NCBI GenBank assembly: GCA_046328575.1
Contig: JAXLWI010000050.1
Coordinates: forward strand, 1 to 33,362
DNA: 33,362 nt
DNA from: JAGOBP01 sp046328575
GTDB lineage: Bacteria > Chloroflexota > Anaerolineae > Fen-1058
Direction of reading: 5' to 3'
A model generated the notes under the pieces. The model saw nothing but the letters and a program-made list of their open reading frames with translations, was not told where the DNA came from and searched no databases. Positions 15,506 through 21,611 of this stretch are shown here, one piece after another (position 1 is the first letter of the stretch; every line of letters begins with the position of its first letter). The position numbers were made by a program, and so were the translations under genes.

Positions 15506-16627
15506 TTACTTTGCCAAGCCCGTTACCAACGCGAGTAAGATGCCACCCGCGGCCACGCTGCCCAACTGCCCGGCCGTGTTCGAACCCATGGCGTGCATCA
15601 GAATGAAGTTCTCGAAGTCTTCGTCCTGCGCCATCTTCGCCGCGAGCCGACCTGCCATCGGGAAGGCACTGATGCCCGCCGCGCCGATCAGCGGATTGAT
15701 CTTGCCGCGTGTGACGAAAGCCATCAACTTGCCGAAGAGCAAACCGGCGATGGTATCAAGCCCGAAAGCCAATAACCCTAACAACATGATGGCGAGCGTG
15801 TCGGCCTTTAGAAAGTTGGCAGCCGTCATCGTCGAGCCGATCGCGAGGCCGAGGAATAACGTCGCGATGTTGATGATCTCGTTCTGCGCGGCCTTGCTCA
15901 ACCGATCGACCACGCCCACTTCCTTCATCAAGTTGCCCAGCATCAACGTGGCGATCAGCGGCGCGGCGTCCGGCGCGATCAGACTCACGCCGATCGTGAC
16001 CAGAATCGGAAAAGCGACTTTGGCGCGTTTCGACACCGGCTTCGGCGCGTACTCCATCCGAATCAGGCGTTCCTTCTTCGTCGTGAGCAGCTTCATCAAC
16101 GGCGGTTGAATGATCGGGATGAGGCTCATGTACGAATACGCGGCGACGGCGATGGGGGCCAGCATGTGCGGGGCGAGTTTGGTCGCCACGAAGATCGAGG
16201 TCGGCCCGTCGATCGCGCCGATGATACCGATCGAAGCCGCTTCGTTGATCTTGAAGCCGAGCACCGTGGCCAGAATCAGCGTCCCGTAAATACCGAATTG
16301 CCCCGCCGCGCCGAGCAGCACCATGCTGGGCTGCGCCAACAGCGGACTGAAGTCGATCATCGCGCCGACGCCGATGAAGATCAGCAGCGGGAACAGTTCG
16401 GTGCTGATGCCTGCGTCGTACAACACCTTCATCAAGCCCGTATCGCTGGACATGCCGAGGTTCGCGAGGATGCAGCCAAAACCAATCGGCAGCAACAAGA
16501 CCGGCTCGTATTCTTTCGCCACCGCCAGATAGATCAGCACCGCGCCAACGGCGATCATCACGGCGTTGCCCAGCGTAAACTGGGTGAAGCCTTTAAGAAG
16601 TTCGGGAAGAATGGTGTTTAGATCCAT
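15506..16627 (-). CDS. mmdB: Na+-translocating decarboxylase beta subunit (methylmalonyl-CoA/oxaloacetate decarboxylase type)
   Basis: 373 residues, the usual size, with about ten or eleven membrane segments. This subunit decarboxylates carboxybiotin and couples it to Na+ export. The segment SIGIIGAIDGPTSIFVATKL (Asp about 140) contains the conserved Asp shown in OadB to be essential for Na+ transport, and GSNTAGQLGSVAAGG near the C-terminus is the second conserved polar region. The frame begins with GTG 16633, but GAGAGGTG ahead of ATG 16627 sets the start. It is the last gene of a four-gene operon and is followed by a strong terminator. The symbol follows the methylmalonyl-CoA assignment of the alpha subunit. 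Confidence 0.9.
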   Translation of the reverse strand: MDLNTILPELLKGFTQFTLGNAVMIAVGAVLIYLAVAKEYEPVLLLPIGFGCILANLGMSSDTGLMKVLYDAGISTELFPLLIFIGVGAMIDFSPLLAQPSMVLLGAAGQFGIYGTLILATVLGFKINEAASIGIIGAIDGPTSIFVATKLAPHMLAPIAVAAYSYMSLIPIIQPPLMKLLTTKKERLIRMEYAPKPVSKRAKVAFPILVTIGVSLIAPDAAPLIATLMLGNLMKEVGVVDRLSKAAQNEIINIATLFLGLAIGSTMTAANFLKADTLAIMLLGLLAFGLDTIAGLLFGKLMAFVTRGKINPLIGAAGISAFPMAGRLAAKMAQDEDFENFILMHAMGSNTAGQLGSVAAGGILLALVTGLAK

Positions 16628-16649
16628 AATCACCTCTCGCCTGTTGCGA

Positions 16650-16687
16650 GAAGTAACGAGTAATGAGTAATTACTCGTTACTCGTTA
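16650..16687. repeat. Heptamer inverted repeat between biotin-carrier and beta-subunit genes
   Basis: AACGAGTAATGAGTAA and TTACTCGTTACTCGTT form a 16-bp stem with one mismatch and no loop. On the minus strand it begins with the TAA stop of the biotin carrier gene (TAACGAGTAACGAGTAA). Within an operon it could pause transcription or protect mRNA. Confidence 0.8.
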
Positions 16688-17146
16688 GTCTGTGTATTCC
16701 ATCAACACATCATGATGTTTGACGTGCTGCTGCGCGGCGGTATGCACCACGCCGATCGTTCCGGCGCGGCTCGCGCGGATGACGTTCTTCATCTTCATCG
16801 CTTCCAGCACGCACAGTTCCTGTCCGTGCGAAACGACATCACCTGGTTTGACGGCGACCGAGATGATCACGCCCGGAATCGGCGCGCGCACGGCTTGACT
16901 GCCATCACTGCCAGAGGTTGGGGCAGGCGAAGCAACCGACGCTTTGGGCGCGGCGGCTTGCGGTGCAGGCCGAGCCGCGGTGTGCAGCGGCATGGCGTGC
17001 GAATGCGTAGACGGATGAGAAATGACGACTTCTTCTGGCCAGACTTCAAAACGTTCGCCCTCGATCATGGCGATGATGGGTCGATCGTGAATGTCGCCAA
17101 CCTCTACTTCGAAGGATTGTTCTTCAACTTTGACGGTGATCTTCAT
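16685..17146 (-). CDS. mmdC: Biotin carboxyl carrier subunit of the decarboxylase
   Basis: 153 residues: a short beta-rich N-terminus, a flexible Ala/Pro linker (about 55-85) and a biotinyl domain at about 87-153. The biotinylation site is VLEAMKMKN with Lys118, 35 residues from the C-terminus as expected. The carboxyl group moves from methylmalonyl-CoA to this biotin and then to the beta subunit. The absence of a biotin carboxylase gene nearby supports a decarboxylase rather than a carboxylase. AAGGATC precedes the ATG. The stop codon is the first triplet of a heptamer repeat. Confidence 0.9.
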   Translation of the reverse strand: MKITVKVEEQSFEVEVGDIHDRPIIAMIEGERFEVWPEEVVISHPSTHSHAMPLHTAARPAPQAAAPKASVASPAPTSGSDGSQAVRAPIPGVIISVAVKPGDVVSHGQELCVLEAMKMKNVIRASRAGTIGVVHTAAQQHVKHHDVLMEYTD

Positions 17147-17176
17147 AGGGACTGATCCTTGTCGATGACTTTGCGC

Positions 17177-17518
17177 TTACTTTTGGCGCGGGCCGCGTTG
17201 GCTGAGCAAACGGCTGCGTTGCACGCCCTGCCACGCACTGACGATGACGGGCGGCGGCTCAGGAAATTCGTGAATCTTGGGTGTGGCCTCGTGCGCGATG
17301 GCGACGGCAACCGCCGCAAGCGCCGCACGCTGCTTGCGCGCCCGATCGGTTGTCTCCGGCTCGATCGGACCCGCTTCGGCCTCTTCGGTCGCTTCGCGTT
17401 CGGGCGTCAGGCGCACCAGCACCGCCATCATGATCCACAGCATCACGATCGCGCCAAAGACGAGCCCCATGCCGATAAGCGTGATTTGGAGGGAAAGGGA
17501 GAGATTGTCCATAGTCAT
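17177..17518 (-). CDS. mmdD: OadG-family small membrane subunit of the decarboxylase
   Basis: 113 residues: one N-terminal membrane helix (LQITLIGMGLVFGAIVMLWIMMAVLV), then an acidic stretch (PEREATEEAEAGPIEPE) and a basic Ala-rich C-terminal part. OadG/MmdD subunits anchor and stabilise the complex, and the short helix plus charged tail is typical. MDNLSLSLQ at 17512 is an alternative start. It lies between alpha-subunit and biotin-carrier genes, the normal place in such operons. Sequence conservation in this family is weak, so the call rests partly on context. Confidence 0.8.
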   Translation of the reverse strand: MTMDNLSLSLQITLIGMGLVFGAIVMLWIMMAVLVRLTPEREATEEAEAGPIEPETTDRARKQRAALAAVAVAIAHEATPKIHEFPEPPPVIVSAWQGVQRSRLLSQRGPRQK

Positions 17519-17527
17519 TCACTCGCA

Positions 17528-17592
17528 TACTGAGTAACGAGTAATGAGCAATACGCGAGGCTCGCGTTTTACTCGTCACTCATTACTCGCTA
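17528..17592. repeat. Heptamer inverted repeat between alpha- and small-subunit genes
   Basis: Plus strand: GAGTAACGAGTAATGAGCAA, then a GC-rich turn ACGCGAGGCTCGCG, then TTTTACTCGTCACTCATTAC and TCGC. On the minus strand it starts TAGCGAGTAATGAG, where TAG is the stop of the alpha-subunit gene. Second copy of the family inside one operon. Confidence 0.8.
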
Positions 17593-19143
17593 GACTGGAA
17601 TATTCCCGTGCTTGCGCGGTGGCGCAGGCGCGTACTTATCACGCAGAGCCGCGAGGGCCGCGATAATCTTGGCGCGCGTCTCGCGCGGCTCGATGATGTC
17701 GTCCACGTAACCGGCGCTGGCCGCGTGATAGGGATTGTTGAAGCGCTGCCGATAATCTTCGGCCAACTGTGCGCGGCGCGCCGCCGGATCGGGCGCGGCA
17801 TCGATCTCATCTTTGAAGAGGATGTTCGCCGCACCTTCTGCCCCCAACACGGCGATCTCGGCGCTGGGCCACGCGTAGTTCACATCGGTGCCCAGATACT
17901 TGCTGCTCATCACCACGTATGCACCACCGTAGGCTTTGCGCGTGATGATGCTGATCTTAGGCACTGTCGCTTCTGAATAGGCGTAGAGCACCTTGGCCCC
18001 GTGCCGAATGATGCCGCCGTGCTCTTGATTGATACCCGGCAGGAAGCCGGGCGAATCCACCAATGTGATCAGCGGGACGTTAAAGCAGTCACAGGCGCGC
18101 ACATGGCGCGTGATCTTGTCGGCCGCGTCGATGTCGATCACACCCGCCATCATCATCGGTTCCTGGGCGATGATGCCCACACTATGTCCACCGATGCGCG
18201 CCAGCCCGACGATGGCGTTGCGGGCGAACGTGGGTTGAACTTCAAGGAACGAACCTTGATCAACGATGTGCTCGATCACGTCGTGCATCGAATAGGGCAC
18301 GCTGGGCTCGATCGGCACGATCGAGTTGAGCTCGTCGTCCATCCGAAGGGGATGATCATTCGGCGGCACAAACGGCGGATTTTCCACATTGTTAGACGGC
18401 AGATAACTCAACACATGGCGGCATAATTCCAGCGCTTCTTGCTCCGTCTTGGCGGCTAAGTGCGCCGTGCCGCTGGTGGATAAATGAACATCGGCTCCGC
18501 CAAGGCTCTCCACGTCGATGACCTCGCCAGTCACCGCTTTAATCACCTGTGGGCCGGTGAGGAACATATACGAATGCTTCTCGACCATGATGATCATGTC
18601 CGTCAACGCGGGCGAATACGCCGCACCGCCCGCGCATGGGCCTAGCATCACGCTGATCTGCGGAATGACACCCGAATACTGGGCATTGCGGCGGAAAATC
18701 TCAGCGTAACCACCCAGACTGCGCACACCTTCTTGAATGCGCGCGCCGCCGGAATCGATCAGGCCGACGATGGGCACGCCATTGCGCACCGCCAGATCCA
18801 TGACGCGGCAAATCTTATGGCTCTGCATTTCGCTGAGCGTGCCGCCGTAGACGGTGAAGTCCTGCGCGTACACATACACCGTGCGCCCGTCGATCTGACC
18901 GTAGCCGGTAATCACGCCCTCGCCCAGATACTTCTCAGTGGCGAGACCGGCCTCATCACCTTGATGCGTAATGAACGGCTCAAGTTCGTTGAAGGTGCCG
19001 TGATCGAGCAGCAGATCCAAACGCTCACGCGCCGTCAATTTGCCTTTGGCGTGCTGCTTCGAAATCCGATCGGCTCCGCCGCCGATCCGGGCCTTGTCGC
19101 GCATCGCGCGCAATTCCAGAATACGAGGATCTTCTTGGGTCAT
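17590..19143 (-). CDS. mmdA: Methylmalonyl-CoA decarboxylase alpha subunit (carboxyltransferase)
   Basis: 517 residues, the size of MmdA and acyl-CoA carboxylase beta subunits. The N-terminal half has RERLDLLLDHGTFNELEPF, VYAQDFTVYGGTLSEMQ and the oxyanion/acyl-CoA segment LIDSGGARIQEGVRSL. The C-terminal half has VDSPGFLPGINQEHGGIIRHG and the GGAYVVMSSKYLG region. GPCAGGAAYSPALTD is the family hallmark. With biotin carrier, small membrane and Na+-pump beta subunits directly downstream, it most likely decarboxylates (S)-methylmalonyl-CoA to propionyl-CoA and drives Na+ export. AAAGGA lies 7 nt before the ATG. A related carboxylase function is less likely because no biotin carboxylase is present. 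Confidence 0.9.
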   Translation of the reverse strand: MTQEDPRILELRAMRDKARIGGGADRISKQHAKGKLTARERLDLLLDHGTFNELEPFITHQGDEAGLATEKYLGEGVITGYGQIDGRTVYVYAQDFTVYGGTLSEMQSHKICRVMDLAVRNGVPIVGLIDSGGARIQEGVRSLGGYAEIFRRNAQYSGVIPQISVMLGPCAGGAAYSPALTDMIIMVEKHSYMFLTGPQVIKAVTGEVIDVESLGGADVHLSTSGTAHLAAKTEQEALELCRHVLSYLPSNNVENPPFVPPNDHPLRMDDELNSIVPIEPSVPYSMHDVIEHIVDQGSFLEVQPTFARNAIVGLARIGGHSVGIIAQEPMMMAGVIDIDAADKITRHVRACDCFNVPLITLVDSPGFLPGINQEHGGIIRHGAKVLYAYSEATVPKISIITRKAYGGAYVVMSSKYLGTDVNYAWPSAEIAVLGAEGAANILFKDEIDAAPDPAARRAQLAEDYRQRFNNPYHAASAGYVDDIIEPRETRAKIIAALAALRDKYAPAPPRKHGNIPV

Positions 19144-19178
19144 AAGCGCATCCTTTCAATGCACGCTGCTCCGCCTAT

Positions 19179-19206
19179 AAAAGCAAAGAGCGAACATCCC
19201 GTTCGC
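19179..19206 (-). terminator. Possible terminator of the radical SAM gene
   Basis: Minus strand GCGAAC-GGGAT-GTTCGC (19206-19190) followed by TCTTTGCTTTT. A short 6-bp stem with an interrupted T-rich tail, just upstream of the alpha-subunit gene. The inverted repeat looks LexA-like but has a 5-nt spacer. Confidence 0.4.
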
Positions 19207-19249
19207 CCCCGCTGCGGTCATGGTGCATGATGAATTGTGAAGTGCGAGT

Positions 19250-20527
19250 TTAATAGACGAATTCTCTCACGTCGTAATTGGAGAGCTTTGCTCCGTTCAG
19301 TTTCAAGTCAGTTCGAATCGACGCACGCTGCGCGGCGCGTTCGTCGGCGCTTAACGCGCGAATGTCTTGCTGCGCCGCCAACCGCGGATATGGTGTGTCC
19401 GGCTCTTCCACCAGATCGCTGAAATAGATCAAGTCGCCGACACCAATCGACATTTCGTTCAACACATCAACCGTATCGCGAGTATGACCAGCCGCAAATC
19501 GATCGCCGCCCAGGCCAATCATGACGATCACACCGACGTTGATACCGGCGGCCTTGATGGCCTGCACCGTCTCGATTGCATCTGCGGCCTGACCGGGCTT
19601 CTTCACAAACTGCAACAGTGGATCATGTCCGGATTCCAAACCGATATACACGCGCTTCAAGCCAAGTTCCGCTAACTGCCGATAATCTTCGGCGCTTTTG
19701 CGTGTGCCGGTGAAAGCGTCGAGGAAGGCGTAGACGCCGGGCTGACCCTCACCTCTAACCCTCTCTCTGATTGGGAGAGGGAGCGCGCGACTGCGCGCGG
19801 GTGAGGGCGCACATTCTCCCTGAATGATCTCCAGCATCGGTACCAGGCGTGCCATCGGAATCGCTAAGGCGTTCGCCGCACCCAGAAAGATCGAGTGCTG
19901 CCGCAGTAAGATCGACTCGCCTAAATAGTCGCGCACCTGCCGAATGTGCTGGCGGAACTCGTCGGGCGTCTTGACGCGAAAGGCTTGATGGTACAGATCG
20001 CAAAAGGTGCAGGTGTTGAACGAGCAGCCAGTTGTGGCTTGCAGCACCAGCGCCAGATACTGATCGGGCGGCAGCATCCCGATCGGGCTGTAGACTTGCG
20101 CAAAGCGAGCAGCATCGGCCTCGGCCGCGGTCGCATCAAACCGCGCGGCGCGCTCAATGACGCTCACGATGTCGTCGAGTTGTTGAGAATGATCGGGCGG
20201 GGTAAGCCAGTGCCAATCGGGAGCGAACAAAGCCGCGCGGAGTTGCTGCACCTGATCGGCCGCAAAATCGATCAAGCTCTCCACCGCGTTATGCTCAAGC
20301 CACTGTCGCTGCCGACTAGGTCGGTGCAGACTGTCAGCGCCTTGCCATTTCTGCAGCACGTGACCGCTCAGGCTGCGCCGATAATGGTGGCTATCTTTGT
20401 AAAGAGAGTAAAAGCGTCCAGCGCGGTCGTAGACGATGACAGTTTCAACGTTGATGGCCACGCTCAGCGAATCGGGTTTAAGGCTGAGCGTGTACTGTGT
20501 GTCAGGCCGGCGACCGCGAATGATCAT
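19250..20527 (-). CDS. Radical SAM protein (CX4CX2C type) with an in-frame repeat insertion
   Basis: 425 residues. The [4Fe-4S] cysteines are C168, C173 and C176 in GCSFNTCTFC, the CX4CX2C variant found in a subset of COG1032-type radical SAM proteins. Later core elements include GLKRVYIGLESGHDPLL near residue 295 and the VGVIVMIGLGGDRF strand. The N-terminal 150 residues are a separate domain of unknown fold. Residues about 241-261 (PSPARSRALPLPIRERVRGE) are encoded by a 62-bp palindromic element inserted without a frameshift, between the IFLGAANALAIP strand and VYAFLDAFTGTRKS. The substrate is unknown. The enzyme may tolerate the insertion as a surface loop. Confidence 0.85.
   Translation of the reverse strand: MIIRGRRPDTQYTLSLKPDSLSVAINVETVIVYDRAGRFYSLYKDSHHYRRSLSGHVLQKWQGADSLHRPSRQRQWLEHNAVESLIDFAADQVQQLRAALFAPDWHWLTPPDHSQQLDDIVSVIERAARFDATAAEADAARFAQVYSPIGMLPPDQYLALVLQATTGCSFNTCTFCDLYHQAFRVKTPDEFRQHIRQVRDYLGESILLRQHSIFLGAANALAIPMARLVPMLEIIQGECAPSPARSRALPLPIRERVRGEGQPGVYAFLDAFTGTRKSAEDYRQLAELGLKRVYIGLESGHDPLLQFVKKPGQAADAIETVQAIKAAGINVGVIVMIGLGGDRFAAGHTRDTVDVLNEMSIGVGDLIYFSDLVEEPDTPYPRLAAQQDIRALSADERAAQRASIRTDLKLNGAKLSNYDVREFVY
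19746..19807. mobile_element. 62-bp palindromic element inserted in a coding region
   Basis: Perfect 8-bp terminal inverted repeats, CCCTCACC (19746-19753) and GGTGAGGG (19800-19807). Inside are two more hairpins: CCCTCTC/GAGAGGG (19759-19781) and GCGCGC/GCGCGC (19783-19798). This layout is that of small non-autonomous REP- or MITE-like repeats. No target duplication is evident. It is translated as part of the radical SAM protein. Confidence 0.75.
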
Positions 20528-20602
20528 GAGGTTGACGGTGCAATTTAGTCGGCCGCACCCGACGCAGACGCGATCGCCGCGGGCGGACTACTTGAGTGTT
20601 AA

Positions 20603-20619
20603 GCGTCCCGCCGGGACGC
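20603..20619 (-). other. Hairpin GCGTCCC/GGGACGC upstream of the radical SAM gene
   Basis: A 7-bp GC-rich stem with a 3-nt loop, 76 nt upstream of the radical SAM start. No U tract on either strand. The rest of the 205-nt gap shows no gene. Confidence 0.35.
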
Positions 20620-20696
20620 GCCACAGGTTTGATTCAAACGACGCACGTGGCAGGCGGCTCAATCAAGTCGGTGTTCATACGTTTGTCACAGATAAA

Positions 20697-20722
20697 TCTC
20701 CCGCAGCGGTAGCTGCGGGAGA
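20697..20722 (-). terminator. Terminator after the small Cys-rich gene
   Basis: TCTCCCGCAGC and GCTGCGGGAGA form a perfect 11-bp stem with a 4-nt loop, 11 nt past the stop; on the minus strand TTTATCTG follows. The existence of this terminator supports the small gene as real. Confidence 0.7.
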
Positions 20723-20732
20723 TAGGACTTAC

Positions 20733-20957
20733 TTAGCCTTCGGCAAATGGATCGTAGTTGCCCGCTCCGGCCCACACACAATGCACGTGATCGTCCAGAC
20801 TGCATTCCAGACCCAACGCGCATTCTTGCTTCTTCACCCGGAAGGCATCCGCGCTGGCCAGGAAATCATTATCGGGATAGACCCGGGTCTCCACCAGCTT
20901 CGCGTCTTGACGCACGGCGGCACAATACTGCTGTTTAACGACGATTTTCTCTTCCAT
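20733..20957 (-). CDS. Small Cys-containing protein, unknown
   Basis: 74 residues with four cysteines (C12, C46, C52, C60) arranged QQYCAAVRQDAK ... KKQECALGLECSLDDHVHC. The last three Cys and nearby His residues suggest a metal or Fe-S site. GGGAGA precedes the ATG at good spacing, a terminator follows closely, and a 16-bp motif shared with the fhs upstream region lies 65 nt before the start. These features support a real, separately transcribed gene. No family recognised and no function proposed. Confidence 0.65.
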   Translation of the reverse strand: MEEKIVVKQQYCAAVRQDAKLVETRVYPDNDFLASADAFRVKKQECALGLECSLDDHVHCVWAGAGNYDPFAEG

Positions 20958-21021
20958 GATCGGTCTCCCTTTTCCGATATGAGTTGACGCTTATATGCTA
21001 CCTGTCCGGGGACATAATCCC

Positions 21022-21037
21022 TAGTGGCAAATGTCAT
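21022..21037 (-). promoter_or_regulatory. Shared upstream motif, copy A
   Basis: Minus strand ATGACATTTGCCACTA, matching GTGACATTCGCCACTA upstream of fhs at 14 of 16 positions. Partly palindromic (TGAC-N4-GCCA). Located 65 nt upstream of the small Cys-rich gene. Likely a regulator site, regulator unknown. Confidence 0.45.
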
Positions 21038-21064
21038 CGGGCTAGGGCGATAGTCATCACCGGC

Positions 21065-21514
21065 TTAGGGGCGCAAACCCGTAATCTTGACCATAACCCG
21101 GGCCTTGACCGCTTCAGCCAGTGCCGTCGGATCGATGGGTCGCCCATCGGGCGTGAGGGAAACCTTAAAGAAATTCTGATATTGAGGAGCGGCCTTCAAC
21201 ATCTCGATCAGACTTTCGGCAACCCGAGCGGGATCTTCGATGGCGGTGCCTATGCCCATCCGAGCGCTGCCTTGCAGGTGTATCGTGATCGGCGCGCCGC
21301 CGCGCAGATTCTTCCACCATGATCGATCGGGCGAACTCACGATCAGCAGCTCTGCGCCCGATCGGACATAGCCGACCGGCGTCGTATACGACTTGCCGCT
21401 CTTGCGACCCGTCACGGTGATCAGCAACATGTTCTTACTCAACAAGCCGTGTAGAGGAGAGCGCAGCAGAAACGTCATGACAGGATTACCGACTTGATTG
21501 CGAAGGTTGCTCAC
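21065..21514 (-). CDS. Deazaflavin (F420)-dependent nitroreductase-family protein
   Basis: 149 residues of the Ddn/DUF385 type. Typical segments are LLITVTGRKSGKSYTTPVGYV near residue 33 (quoted as LLITVTGRKSGK and YTTPVGYV), SSPDRSWWKNLRGG near residue 61 and a C-terminal R-x-M-V-K-I. Family members bind F420 or related flavins and reduce quinones or nitro compounds. The frame opens with TTG at 21526, but GGAGG five bases before GTG 21514 defines the start. It is downstream of fhs, separated by a strong hairpin. F420 use by this organism is plausible but not shown. Confidence 0.82.
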   Translation of the reverse strand: MSNLRNQVGNPVMTFLLRSPLHGLLSKNMLLITVTGRKSGKSYTTPVGYVRSGAELLIVSSPDRSWWKNLRGGAPITIHLQGSARMGIGTAIEDPARVAESLIEMLKAAPQYQNFFKVSLTPDGRPIDPTALAEAVKARVMVKITGLRP

Positions 21515-21531
21515 ATTGCCCTCCAAAACAC

Positions 21532-21571
21532 AAGGGCAAGTGTGCGCTTTGATTGCCTCACACTTGCCCTT
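21532..21571 (-). terminator. 13-bp hairpin after fhs
   Basis: AAGGGCAAGTGTG (21532-21544) and CACACTTGCCCTT (21559-21571) are perfectly complementary with a 14-nt loop, 40 nt past the fhs stop. On the minus strand GTGTTTTGG follows. Probable terminator or 3'-end stabiliser between fhs and the reductase gene. Confidence 0.65.
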
Positions 21572-21611
21572 AAGTTATTCAACCTCAACTACAAACACGC
21601 GATGCGCCGGT

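Noticed and set aside
19190..19206. GCGAAC-n5-GTTCGC as a LexA box before the alpha-subunit gene
   Set aside because: The spacer is 5 nt rather than 4, and the position after the radical SAM stop with a T-rich tail fits a weak terminator better.
20620..20645. tRNA-like T-arm (AGGTTTGATTCAAAC)
   Set aside because: No acceptor, D-arm or anticodon arm can be formed around it, and the GTTC core is missing.
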